Shown here: positions 27,001 to 50,897 of the stretch, piece after piece
Numbering within the stretch: the stretch's first letter is position 1
Layout of the letters: every line of letters starts with the position of its first letter
From: Trichoplax sp. H2
Taxonomy: Eukaryota; Placozoa; Uniplacotomia; Trichoplacea
Direction: 5' to 3'
Assembly (NCBI GenBank): GCA_003344405.1
Contig: NOWV01000010.1
Coordinates: 620,001-684,000 of the forward strand
DNA length: 64,000 nt
Notes under the pieces: generated by a model
Databases searched by the model: none
What the model was told of the DNA's origin: nothing
What the model saw: only the letters and a program-made list of their open reading frames with translations
Translations under genes and position numbers: made by a program

Positions 27001-30000
27001 GCTTTAACAAATCGCTCAAAAAAATGTTAACGCGTATGCCTATAAATTGGACAGAAATTTAGAAATATACAGTGACGCCTGAAATTCTATTTCACCTTTT
27101 GATTTCCTAATATTCTCTTTATTTGTGGTCGTACTTGTGGTTTAACTGCTGTCTTTTCGTTTGTTCCTGTCTCAGTTTGGCTTTGCTCTTTCGACACCTT
27201 CAACGTAGTTGATGCTCTTATGTTTGAATCGGATTTGTCAGAGGTTTGAATCTGTTTTGATTGTTCCGTTGTTGTGGGTGGGCATTTTGGTGCTTCTCGT
27301 ATTACAGTTCGCTGAGCGTCTTCGACTTTTTGTTCTTCAGCATCGTTTGTACCCTTTTGTGATGGTGTACTTTCATTTAAAGCTTGTTGTTGAATTTGTT
27401 GCTTGAGTTTCCCAATTTTACCGTCATACTGAGATTTCAAAACGCCAAGCCTCATCTTTAATTCCACTGCGAATGCGAAAATATATAGTATATTTAATGC
27501 TATTCTTAAATCAATCGCAGTACATCATGGCATTAGCTATATCGATGCGCTTGTACAATTATCTTAGCAGTCAAGACTTGAATTATAACTATAAATTTCA
27601 ATATATACCGATATTTTCTTCCAATGATGAAATTTTATCTTTGTCCGAACTTCGTTCGGTTTTTAGTTGATCAATTTCGCTATTTAGTGTTTCTTTCGTA
27701 GAATTAAACTCTTTTGTTTTCGTTTGAAGTCCTCGTAGGAGCCGTCGATATTTTTCCTCCACAGTGTTTTTTACATTCTCTAATGTAGTGATTTGTTCTT
27801 GCAATTTCTTACGTTCATCGTCCTTGCTTGATACTGACGACGCGTTCTTTGATAATTCATTCTTAAGTTTATTAATTTCTTCATCTTTTTCTGTCAAGGA
27901 AGTATTCTTCTTTGACAGCTCTTCTTTAATCGCAGAAAGTTCAGCAGTTGTCTGTGATATTCCCTGGTAATCATGGGATATTATTTATTAATATTGTCCG
28001 TAAATTCTACAGTAAACATAAAGTTCATTCACCTCATCCCCTTTAGTTTGCTTTTCATCTACTTCTTTCTTTAACTCTTCGTATTGGGTTTTATAACGTC
28101 TAGCCAACTTTCTAACCTACAAAGTAGATGAAAACCAAAAGTTACCCGGTAGCATGATTATTTTCCATTTACCATGAACATTTTGAGAGTACCTGTGCAA
28201 TGGTTTTGCCTTTCTCGCTAATATCATTATTTTTGCTCGCAATTTCAGTTTCTAATGTCTTGATGGACTCGTCCTTCTTAGCAATATCTGATTTCGCAGC
28301 ATTCAGTTGGCTCCTTGCTGAGTTTGCAGTTGTAACTAGCGAAGAGACTTTAGCACTACAACAAAAAGTATTTTGATCATCGCTTTAGCAATATAACAAA
28401 CATTAATGGCATTGAATGCGACAAGTCGATCGCAGATACGTTAGAATTGCAGTACTTATTTTTTTGAAATTCTTCTTTTAAATTTTCATTCTCTTTCTTT
28501 AAAGCGTCTATGCGGTCTCTGGTAGTAATGAAGCCATCGAATTAAAAATAAAGATTAAAATTTTATTTTTATTTAATCTTTAGTAAATCAAACCAACGTT
28601 AGCTGTTTCATTTCCTCTCGGTCGGCACGTTGTTCTAACAGTTGATTGCTTCTTTTAACCCATTGCTCAATTTCTTTTCCCATTGCAGCTTTCTCTGCGA
28701 GCAGAGTATCCTTTTCAACTTTTAGTGTTCTATTGCTGTCTCGTAATGGTTGTATGTCTTTTTCTAATTGGGATATCTAAACCAATGCAAATCCAGCTTA
28801 GCATAGCATAAAATGATTACTACAGATAACGAATAAAGGATTCTGCAAAAACATCTTACTTTCGCTGTTTGCTGCTTCACTTGCTGTTCCAATTTTTCCT
28901 TCTCGTCACGTAGCAACCTGTTACTTTCATTAAGGAGATTCAGGTTCTCAACCTTCTCCATCAAATTAGTGTATTTAGCGGCCGATTCAATTTGCGATTT
29001 TATGCGATTTCTCTCCGTAAGTAAATCTGATCTGGCTTCTTCCAGTTGTCTTTCAAGGTAATCACATCGACTCTTAAGCCTTAAATTTTCCGTCATGGTC
29101 ACTTCATATTTTGTTTCAGCAATATTTTTCTCTCGTCGTATAAAACTAGTGAAAGATTACATATATATATATATTTTTTATACAATCTAACAACAACATC
29201 TAAATTACTATTTGGGTTAATAGAGTAATTTAAATACCAATTTACCGTATAACTTCTAGCAATTCATCTGAAGACTTATCTGAATTGCTGAATGAATCAG
29301 ACGTACTGCCATCAAAGGACGATACTTGACCATGCGAAGCAAGAGTACGTGAACTGATCTGTAGGAATATATATATATCTTGTCATTTTTGATGGTATTA
29401 ATAATTTTTCATTTCTATAACAAAATACAATATTATAATTTATTGAACCTCTTCTATTTGTCTATGTAAGATAGCATTTTGTTCATCTATTTCTTTATAT
29501 CTATTTTCTAATTGTTCTATATCTTGCTTTTGTATTCGTAATTGCTCTTCATATGAATTCTGAAATATGATACACAAATTATTACTCAATTAGAAATACA
29601 AAAATAAGATAAGATTTTAATTTAATAACACTAACAGTATTTGTTTGCAAGGTTTCTTCCGCAATCCTTGCTGTTTCTTCGGATAGACTAACTTTTCCTT
29701 GCAATTCTCGAAGCTATGCAGCAAAAAGGTCAATAGCAGCTTTGTCATCAAACATCTACTCATTGATATCAATAAAATAATATGAATATGTGTTATAAGT
29801 ACCTGTTCTTTAACTGCTATTAATTCTTTAACATTTGCTGCATGTAGAATCATTTCTCGCTCATACTTATCCTGAGCCTGTTAAAGTATTGTAGAATTTA
29901 ATATCAACGTTTATAAATTTACAAGGTTAAAGTCTTATTATTTTACTCTAACCTCTGTTGCTAATTCTGTTTGTGCTTTATAATCATTTAAAGCATTCTG

Positions 30001-33000
30001 TTCCGATTTTTTTGCAGCATTCAGTTCCTCTAGAGTCGTTTGCAATTTTTCTTCAGCAGATTGTAAATTTTTTTGCAATTCTTCATTCTTATACAAGAGG
30101 GTAATATGCCATATTAATACTCATATCAATGACCACTTTAAATCTGCAATCAATAAGACAAACCTTGGCGTCAACACTAGTTTCTAATTCACTACACGAT
30201 TTCTTCAAGTTTTGTATTTCATCCTCCATCGTTTTCAATTGATCCTTCATCTCGATTTCCCCTAAAAGTTTCATAAATAGCAAACATTTTTATAAAAATG
30301 TAATTATTAATAATAAAAATACAATGCCGCACATACTTGACTTATAACCCTGTAACTCTTCTTCCATAGCTTTCTTAAATTCATTAGAAACCTAACAATT
30401 GAGACAGGAAACATAATAAAATATAAGATAGCCAAAAAAGTATCGATATGAAATGAAACTAGAGACATATCATATGAATATGGAGGCACAATAGTGCGTT
30501 ATAATGCACTAACTTGATTAACATCTTTTAAGGCGTCTTCGTTAGCCGCAGCAATTGCTTTATATTGTTCTATATGAGATTTTGCCTGGATCAGTTGCTC
30601 TTCCAAACCTATTTAACCCGGAGTATTCAAATTAACCAAAGCTATAGTCTATAATTGGAGAGAAGAAAAGTAAATACCTCGGGAACGTGCTAACTCCTTC
30701 TGTAACTCAAACATAAGTTGACGTGAGTTATCCCTATCTTCATTTGGTTGAGATTCCTCAGCATTGTCTGTATCTAAAATTATTGACACATGGAATCAAT
30801 ACCAGTTTTAACGTTAATAAGATCAGTTTCTATTATCTATAGTAGTATATAATAAATTACAATTACCGTTGCCATCTCTACCGTGGCGTAGATAGGTATC
30901 CAACCGACTCTCACTTGCTTTGAGCTGGTTCTTAATTTGTTCATTCTAGTATATGAGTCATCAGTAATTCTTACTATTCTTCTCAGTAAGTCTTAAGTTT
31001 GTTATTACAAAGTCGTTATACCGATATCACTATTTAGCTTTTTAACAGTTAAACTGACCTGTTCATTTAATGTATTAACTTGGTATTCAGCCAGCGTCAA
31101 TTTCTCCTTCGTGTTTCGATAATTTTGTCTTTCTGTATCAAGATCTTTTCGAAGATTAGTTATTTGGGCCTATAGTAAAATACAACGTTCTAATATCAAC
31201 AAATGACGATATAAGAAGCATGGTGAGGATAAGAGTAGTACCTCAAAAAATTCAGCACGGCTTAGGAAGTCACTTTTTTCAACATTTAGTTTATCTTTCA
31301 ATGTGCTAATTTCACTTTGTAAAGTTTCAATCTGATTCTTTAGCTTAGACTTTATTTCGTACTCGGAGCTTTCGAAATTATTCTGAAAAAATTTTAATAC
31401 ATTTTACTATATTGTACCACATTAACAGGTGAGATCTAAATCTGCTTATAGAATCAGGTTATCTTACTTGAATAGCTTGTAGATTAGCAAGGAGAAGGCC
31501 CTTTGTTTTTTGATCTTGAAGTAGTGACTGGTTTTGCAGCAGCAGACGATTTTCAGACGACTTATACAGGTCGCGTTCTCTTTCTAAACTCTGACTTTCA
31601 GCTTCTAGTCTAGCATATCGTTCACGAAGTGTCGAAAGTTGCTATATGTATTGGATGAATTCAATATGTATCACATATCTGGTAATCAATATTAAAATGG
31701 GCCAATTCTAACTAAGTATACCTGTCTTTGAGCTTCGTCTGCTACCTGCATCTTTTGGAGGGATGAGGAATATCTTTGACTACTCTCACGTACATGCTCA
31801 ATCTCTTTCTTGTAAACATCTATTTGCGATACAGTCATCTGAAGTTTCTCCGCAGAATAGAGGATATCAGATTTTAATTTGTTATTTTCCATTCTAAATT
31901 CAGATGCTTCCTTGCGAAAATTTTCCATTTGATCTCCTATAATCCTAGAAAAAGTGCAGAACCCCATTTTTGTGGTCAATAAAATTTTTAAGTGGCTTGA
32001 TATTATCAATAACAAGTTGTTCGTATACTTGTCATTTTTTTCCTTGTTTTCTTTGTATTTCTTAAATTCCTCTTGTAATTCTAGTAGTGCATTTAAATGA
32101 GAGGAACTATCTTCCTTATCAATAGTGGTTGATTTTTCCATGCTTTCTTGGGACTTATTTGGAGTATCACGTTCCTGAAGTACTTTATACATATCACGCT
32201 GGCGTGTAATTGCTTCAGTTATTTGCAACTGCTGCAATCTAGTCTGCTCCATGTCTTGTACACGTTTTAAAGCATCTTCTAGTCGACTTCTTAGTTCTTT
32301 CCTAGAATCTGATTCTATCTGTTCCTCCTTTTCCTCGAGTTTCTTACTGAGATCGCGTACGACAGCAAGCAATTTTTGATTTTGAGCTTGAAGTTCCTCT
32401 ATGTTTCTATATAGCAAAATTATTCGTAAATATACATCAAAGAATATTATATAGTTTTAGAAAGACAATGTAATAGATTGGGGGTATACGTTAACACGAT
32501 AAGTAAACTTGCCGGAATATCACAAGATGTCCAGAGATAACTGCAGATGAACTAGAAACTTCAGTGTCTTGCAAGTTGTCCTCTATCAGAGTCACTTGCA
32601 TAGATGAATCCTTTGCGATGCTTTCTTTTAATAACGTTTGAACTTGTTGACTCAAATCGATTATTTGTGCTTTTAATCGTTTATTTTCACTTTTAAGTTC
32701 TTCACTGATAGCCAACACTTCTTCGATATTTTCCCGTAAATTTCCATTTTCCTATACATTACGATTTAAATTATAGAGTATTGTATATAACCATATCAAT
32801 AATTTTCTTTTTTAAGTAGTTAATGACTTACCTTAACAGCATCGTTTAATTTGGATTTCAACGATTCGATCGAAAGTAGACTTTCTTCGTAATTCTTCTT
32901 TTGTTGATAAAGCAATGGGGCTCTTTCTTCGATTTCCTAAATCCGAATTATTTCATGATTGTCACAAACGTTAAGCATAATAAAATTTAAAATTTGTTAT

Positions 33001-36000
33001 TGCCTTCGATATATTCAACACTACTTACAGCTAGAATTTGATTCAAGTACTGTTTCAATCTTGTAGTTTCATCTTTTTCCAGTTGCAATGCTTCAGCCGT
33101 CTCTACATATTTAGTATAAATCTAGTGTGATAAGCAAAAGTAGTTAATAAAATGCTTATTATAAAAACTGGACTTGATTTACTTATTTTTTTTTTGCGGT
33201 ACGATTAATTTCAATCTAGAGTAAACCTCAGTTAGCGTCATTCCCGATTTCATAAAAGCACCGGTAGCTGCTGCTGTTGGTGAAATTTTTGACATAATCC
33301 CAGCTGTGGTATCGGAATCATCTAAATTTAACGTACAAATAGGAAAGCTATATTTACTTAAGTGAATATTAAATTGTGCTAGAATACAAAACATATAGAA
33401 TGGCTTCAAATCTGTGACCTCGACTTCTTGCTGCCGATAAAAGATCATTTGCGTTGTTTAGCTCATTTTGCTGTTTTTGGACAGTATCCTCTAAATGGTT
33501 TTATAAAAAAGGTTGTAATTATTTTATGAAGATTTATTAATGAATTAGAATCATCTCTAAATATTTATTGCACAGCAATCAACTAACTATAAAATGATGT
33601 CAAACCTAGAAGTTTGGTTTTCGATTCTAGGGATTTAATCAATTCCTCGTTGTGGCTTTCACTTTCTGCCAATGCTAATAAAGTATTGTGCATATTTAAT
33701 TAAAAAACAAACATGAATAGCTTCTACTCTAATAAGTATACACTGTAGCTAAGAAAATATTTAGGTTCAATCTATCAACACTTATTTTACGATCATTACT
33801 AACAAATTTGTGTATTTTTTAATTGATCGTGTAACTCTTCCACAGCTTTTGCTAATTCTTGAACTCTAAATTCTGATGCTTCACTCGCAGTCTAGGCATC
33901 AAATTGTGTAAAAGGTAATAGGAGATTAACGTATGAAAGTAAAACTGACGTACAAATTAGTTTACCGAACCTTATATAAATCAGCTAATTTCCTTTGAGA
34001 ACTTAGCTCCGACGTAATTTGACCTTCAAAAGTATTTCTTTCATCTTGTACCTGATATAAGAAACAAGAAAAATGAATTTTACACTTAAACACGCTGCTT
34101 GAGCAAGAACTTAGACATTACTTTTTTATTGTATCTTGAAATAACTACATGATTGAAAGATTGATAGTGAAAGAATGAGAGACAATCCAAAAAAGTTGTA
34201 GAAGTTTTAAGCTAAGACGTATTACCTCTTTTAGTTTACCCAGTAAAGTATCAATTTTATTCTGTTGATCATCGCCAGACTTCTCCAACAATGTTTTACT
34301 GCTTCGGAGGTGCTCCGCCTTTTATTTTTACCGGAAGTCGTAAATATAGTATAAGATATTAGGTAGAGATATTGCAATTTACGAGCAATAAAATCTTACT
34401 TCTAGGCGAAGCGATTCCAATTCATTAGTAACGATGAGAAGTTCAGACGACTATCAGAGACGAAAATCATATTTTCATTAATTTAATTTGAAGGAAAAAT
34501 AATATTTAATCGTGATAGCAGCTATACAAAGCAAAAGAATGATTTTTAATTAATTGTATCTACCTTTTCTTTCCTGTATATATTGAATTCTTCCATTATT
34601 TTCTCATTTTGGGCTTTTAACCATTCTCCATGAGAGGATATTAACTGCTTTTCTTGCTCTAGACGTTGTTCCCGAAGCTACAATATTTATATCAAACATT
34701 TTATCGATCACAGATTCAACATTACAAAATAAATTTATTGACGTGTAGGATAGTGGTAAGCATATATGAAAATTTAATCATATAAATAGAATACGTAAGC
34801 AAAATAATAAAAGGTAAATGTATTTTTCTACCTTCCATGTTGTTTCAGTACTTTCAAGCTCATCAATTCGTGCCTGAAAGATCGTTGTAATATATTAATG
34901 CTGTAATGAATTGCTGACCTTTTTCGATAGATATGGTTTAGCAGAAAGAAGACAAGTATACAACTAAAACCAGATATGGACATTACCTTGGATGTGGCGG
35001 TATTACTGTTAGTATCGGACAATTTCTCAACTAATTTTTCTAATTCATCTACGTTCGATATGACATGGTTAAAATAACTGTATTCACCAAAAAACTTGTA
35101 TTAAAGTAAATTAATTTATTACCTTGCAATTGGGAAATTGTCTTATCACGATTATTAATTATATCTAATAAATCGTTCTTCTCTTCATTTAATTTTTCAA
35201 CGAGCCGGTTATGATCGGACTGCATGTTATTAAATCATATTATAGTCAGCATTTTATACTATCAAATATAAAAAATTTTCAATTATACCTCGTTATTTAC
35301 AAATTGATCAATGCGAGTTTGTAATTGACGAATCTGATCATTCTTATCGTTGAGAGTATTGCCTGAGGGATCCAACAGATAAAAAACAAGTTAGAATTTC
35401 ATTACTAGGTAGACTGTACAATATCGATGCAGTAATTAATAATTTTTAATCATCGTCGTAACATAAACGTGAATCTTTTGCTCTCTGTAGTGTAGGACGT
35501 TTAATTTTAATTAAAAAATTTCTAGTATGTAAAATAAAGAGTTTTCATTGATAGTACAATTACAGTATTAGCACCTTTCTATTTTCGATAATAACTTTAG
35601 ACAGATACAATATTGTATATGCACAATGCAAGTCATACTTTACAAGAAGGGATAGTTATCTCATGATAGATTCAGATAGTAAGGAAATAGATTGATCGCA
35701 ATATTACAACTTTTTATTGAAAGGTGTGCAGTGCACACTGTGTAGTTACTCGTGCTATTCTAGCAGAAGCTTCATCTCATATAGAGTAAAATTTGACTAA
35801 AAACTGAATATTTTAGCATTAACACGTGAATATAGTAATTCCTTGGCACGCTCACCGTTGTCTTCTATATCCTTTGAAAGTTGATCGTTATATTTTTCTT
35901 GTTTTTCGATCTTAGCCCGAGAGGCTAACAGTTCATGTTCAATTTCATGTAATCGATTTTCTATTGAAGACGAGAATACGGAGAAGAAGAAATGTTGCTA

Positions 36001-37188
36001 TTACTATTAGGGTTTAGTAATATCGTTATTTATCCAAAAATATGAATATAGAGTATTGATATCATATCAATGCAAGTTTGTGCTACGTTGGTTGAGTCTG
36101 ATTCATTTAGAACTATGTAGCACAATTGAATTACTGTCTATTACTATGCGATAAAGTAATCTGTCTAAATGGCATCATCATGGAGTGGATAATTAGAACT
36201 GAAGATAGTATAGTTGTAACTAGCTCCGATTTAGTAAAGACTTGCAAATGCACGCTTGTTTCTGTACAATACTCAAGTTTGTCAGTATGCAAGCGTAGCA
36301 ACGTTTTTGAGGTTGCACGACAATGTAAACGCTCGTTAGCATCGGTGAAATACTCCAATGCCTATTATGAGAATATTTGATTGGAATTGTACAACTATCA
36401 ATAAGTGTATGCTTTCACTGATTGGTTATAAGCTTGAGATATGGATGAACTATCCAGTGCTTGTTGAAAGAATTTACAGTGCAAGTGCTAGCTTCAACGT
36501 GACACACATCGTCTGTATAAGAGATTATTCATTGATTGAATGTATTTATGGACAAGCCTGATAAAATAGTAGCAGAATAACTGCATCCTACATTGCCAAT
36601 TCAACGTTCTATTTGCAAAAATAGGCATAGTTTTAGTGATTTCTTTTACTGTGGTAATATTCTTTCTATTCAATCCTGGTAGACTATATGATGAAGAAGG
36701 GTAAGCCATCGGTGGGGGTAATACGCGCATGGTTGTCCTCTCGATTGCCGACTAGAGTTGAGTTAAGTTGTACATATTTGGCTTTATTTTAGTACAGTTA
36801 ATCAATAAATAAGTCAAGTTTTAATGCGTTCAAGACTTGTTGATAGATCTATCTATATATGTCTATGTAGATACTATTAGTCATTCATGATTATTTGGAT
36901 TGAAAATGATTGATAATGTTGTTTGTTAACATGACCAACATTGCACTGCATCTTATTTTTTAGTGCAAACGGAACTACTTGGGATACTGCATTACCTGCA
37001 TTGAAGGAAGTCCTTTCATTTTCAGCTTGTAAATGCTCTTTTTCGTTCAACCATAACTGATTCTTTCGCTCTTGATTTTGAATATAGAATTCGATGTTAG
37101 AAATGACTTTCCTAGCCAATTGACTTTGTTGGATGAAAGTATCCAACTCTTCTTGATTTAATTGAATGACACTCTTTACATCCGTCAT
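24050..37188 (-). CDS. TPR: Nucleoporin TPR (nuclear basket coiled-coil protein)
   Basis: Complete TPR/Mlp gene in many short exons. TPR homodimers form filaments of the nuclear pore basket and act in mRNA export, SUMO-protease docking and spindle checkpoint scaffolding. The start exon is 36996-37188 (MTDVKSVIQLNQEELDTFIQ). Coiled-coil exons follow, for example 34563-34678 (RLEQEKQLISSHGEWLKAQN, like the human RLEQEKELLHSQNTWL). Conserved TPR landmarks appear in order: SPTAAATGAFMKSGMTLTE near 33240-33300, EVSSSSAVISGHLV near 32520-32575, NIEELQAQNQKLLAVVRDL near 32345-32405, and EKLEQQVKQQTAKV near 28860. From about 27.4 kb the protein becomes Ser/Thr/Pro-rich with basic patches, then acidic. 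An exon near 25600-25690 reads DDCRVPSTPTLLIPR, matching the human tail. The last exon, 24050-24129, ends in a GRGRR basic patch and a stop at 24050-24052. Individual exon borders in the coil are approximate. Confidence 0.93.
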
Positions 37189-37660
37189 TTTTCAGCTCAA
37201 TTTTGGAAAGGCCTAGTTGGAGCTATCAAGCGGTACTTCCACTCTTACTACTTTTTATGTCCAACTGCAATAGCGATGTTGGCTGAGAAAGATTTCTCTG
37301 TATTGCGTGGAAACAACTGCCAATAGAACTGAATGCGTTAATGATATAATTGCAATGGCGTAAGAAGATTAGTCAAGGAAGAGGACGCAGGAGATCCCTT
37401 GGTGCTACAACATGAGCGCAGTTAGGAGTTGAGAGTGGAGCGCCGTTTTTCAATTCAATTGACTGTTTTCAAATGTGCAAGGCGAAATGGTGGCCCCATG
37501 GACACAGGCCATACTGGACGTAGTAAGCAGGCAAAGGATTGAGAGGCAAGATAGCTGATTAGCGACGAGCTAGCGTGAAGTAAGAGGTCCACAATACTGA
37601 TACTGTAGCGCTCAACTGTCTTCAACCGTACACTTGGATATTTGTCTCTCTATGGCGCAG
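37189..37660. promoter_or_regulatory. TPR upstream region
   Basis: Spacer directly upstream of the TPR start codon, more mixed in composition than the introns. It probably holds the TPR promoter. No clear TATA box or named site can be assigned. Confidence 0.35.
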
Positions 37661-38753
37661 ACCTCAACGTGTGAGCTGATGTTGACATCCAGTAGAGTAC
37701 AGTGTACACATCCCGTACTGTACACTGTAGACTACAGTGTACAGTGTACAGTACAAGATGGGATACAGTAGATACAGTACTGTACAGAGGCTGATACTGA
37801 TACTGAGACAGTACAGTACAACATTGGGTATACAGTACTGTACGTGTACAGTACAGTACACTACAGTACTGTACTGTAGTCTAGCGATGAGCGTACTGTA
37901 CAGTGTCCAGTACAATATGAGATACAGTACAGTACAGTACAGAGACTGATACTGATACTGAGACAGTACTGTACACTGTACAGTACAGTACAACAGGTTT
38001 GGAATTTTTTCCTAAAATAGATTTTCGATTTTACCCGACAGAAAAGGACAGAAAGGGGGGCGCCAAAGGGCTGCTTTTTGCAGCGATCGTAGTACAATAT
38101 TGACTTACTGTACTGTATTGACGTACAGTATAGTACAGCACGCGATGCTCCGTATACTTTTTTATCTGTATGGCGGTGTCCGGTGACTACGGCATACATA
38201 GAGGTAGAGGTTTTTTTTCTGTTTTACCTGTCAGGCCATATACTGTACTGTACGTAATACTGGAAGCATACAGCTACCAAGATATTTTCTCTAGCAAGTC
38301 GCTCGCTGTACAGTAGAGTACAGTACTGTATGGCATGTACTGTACAGTACTGTACAGGACTGTACGCCGTACGGTACTGTAAAACCTCCTTACGCAGTAC
38401 GGTACAGTACTGTACAGTGTACAGTACACCCTATTTACAGTACTGTATGGCATGTACAGTACAGTCCAGTACAGTACAGGACAGTACTGTACTGTACACC
38501 CTATCTACAGTACAGTATAACATGTACTGTACGGTACTGTAAAACCTCATTACGCAGTACAGTACAGTACTGTATACCCTACAGTATGTACCGTACAGTA
38601 CGTACTGTATGGCATACAGTATACTGTACTGTACGGTACTGTAAAACCTCCTTACGCAGTACAGTACAGTACACCCTATCTACCGTACAGTACGTACTGT
38701 ACAGTACTGTTTGGCATGTACGGGACTGTAAAACCTTAAGCAGTACTGTACAA

Positions 38754-39373
38754 GTGTACACCCTATCTACAGTACAGTACGTACTGTATGGCTTGTACTG
38801 TACGAGACTGTAAAACGGTACTAAAATCCCCTTATGCAGTACAGTGCACAGTGTACAGTACTGTACGTACTGTACACTGTATGGCATGTACTGAACGGTA
38901 CGGTAATACCCCCCCCCCCCCTTCCGGACCTCCGCTCAAGTTGCAGCAGTAGAGGGTTACCAGCAGATGACTGAGTGGAAAACCACCACCACCATTGACA
39001 GGCTGTACCCTACTGGTCGGTCGTGTTCCGCTACTCCGTCTACAGTACAACGGTGACAGGCGATNNNNNNNNNNNNNNNNNNNNGTACACCCTATCTACA
39101 GTACGTACAGTACGTACTGTATGGCTTGTACTGTACTGTACGAGACTGTAAAACGGTACTAAAACCCCCTTATGCAGTACAGTGCACAGTGTACAGTACT
39201 GTACGTACTGTACGGTACGGTAATACCCCCCTCCGGACCTCCGCTCAAGTTGCAGCAGTAGAGGGTTACCAGTAGATGACTGAGTGGAAAAACACCACCA
39301 CCATTGACAGGCTGTACCCAACTGGTCGGTCGCGTTCCCCTACTCCGTCTACAGTACAACGGTGACAGGCGAT
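38754..39373. repeat. Tandem ~330-base duplication within the satellite
   Basis: Unit 1 (38754-39064) and unit 2 (39085-39373) share the same order: ACCCTATCTACAG start, AAAACGGTACTAAAA spacer, GTAC run, C-tract, then a non-satellite segment beginning CCGGACCTCCGCTCAAG (38924 and 39233) and ending GGTGACAGGCGAT. Offsets of 338 and then 309 bases show an internal deletion of about 29 bases in unit 2. The C-tract is much longer in unit 1 (14 or more C) than in unit 2 (6). High identity points to a recent duplication or an assembly artefact around the gap. Confidence 0.85.
39065..39084. other. Assembly gap (20 N)
   Basis: Twenty undetermined bases lie exactly between the two copies of the ~330-base unit. 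The true copy number at this site is therefore unknown. Confidence 0.98.
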
Positions 39374-39686
39374 AGCACACTAGCCGGTACCACCCCTTCA
39401 CCCCCCGTTCCCCTTGTCGCCATTACAGTACTCAATGTGGACGGTTACCCAATGATCAAAAGCTGCGTCGGCTGCGTGTTGCTGATGCGTATTGACATTT
39501 TCATAGTGGCTAAGGAAGAATCATAGCAGCCCAATCGTTTTTATTCCCATCCTATCCACGTTCATTGGCAATTTAAAGTTGATTTTGAAGCTATTACAAT
39601 AAACCATCACTGCCAATTGTCCATGTTGGTGGATTTCTGACAATCCCAATTTGAAAAATTGACAAGGAGCGGTCGACTCACACAAT

Positions 39687-39890
39687 TCAGTCAAGGGAAA
39701 TTCGCAGGTACTGCAACTCATCTTGTTCAATTGGACTGCCCAAGTGGCCATTGCGATCGCTATTCTTGCATTTTCTGATGATTACAATTGTACTCATGCT
39801 TTTATCCATTTTACTGTCATAAATATGTTCTAAGTTATTCGTCATGGGTTGATTCAATGTTGAAATAAAAAAAAAAAAATGAGACCTATG
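39687..39890 (-). other. Possible minus-strand coding segment (unidentified)
   Basis: An open frame ends RKCKNSDRNGHLGSPIEQDE followed by LQYLRISLD and a stop at 39687. Its composition looks more protein-like than its surroundings, and a long pyrimidine tract precedes it on the minus strand. I recognise no family and could not join it in frame to other minus-strand open segments near 40.4-40.7 kb. It may be chance. Confidence 0.2.
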
Positions 39891-40087
39891 ATATCCATCA
39901 TGCACAGTAAGACACCAGGAATACAGTACTTTGACACAGCAAACAACTCCCAACAAATCCTTTTACTGACTGTAGCAAGCTTGTATAGTGGTCATGTCAA
40001 TCATTATCTTTGTGCCAACTTTTGCTATTTTGCTCCAATCAACTTATTAAATCAACATCAATTAATATGATATACAGATCAATAACC

Positions 40088-50897
<10,810 letters not shown>

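Larger units (their letters stand above)
37664..39430. repeat. Palindromic GTAC-rich satellite island
   Basis: Dense runs of TACAGTAC and TACTGTAC words, which are their own or each other's reverse complements, so either strand can fold back or pair almost anywhere. Higher-order structure is visible. A block with CTGATACTGATACTGAGACAG occurs near 37791 and again near 37946 (period about 155). A spacer AAAACCTC(C/A)TTACGCAGTAC recurs near 38382, 38541 and 38643, with diverged forms near 38731, 38815 and 39148. ACCCTATCTACAGTAC recurs near 38507, 38759 and 39089. Open frames of 70-112 codons here spell YCTVLYSTVQY-like strings and come from the repeat itself. Confidence 0.92.

Noticed and set aside
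36126-36561. Overlapping frames on both strands inside the first TPR intron
   Set aside because: No domain and no agreement with TPR. The flanking exons splice around it.
38330-38830. Regularly spaced repeats considered as a CRISPR-like array
   Set aside because: Repeats are self-complementary, diverged, unevenly spaced and lack unique spacers. The genome is clearly eukaryotic.
37664-39401. Several open frames of 70-112 codons on both strands rich in YCTVLYSTVQY strings
   Set aside because: They are translations of the GTAC repeat, which lacks stops in several frames. Composition and simultaneous openness on both strands mark them as artefacts.
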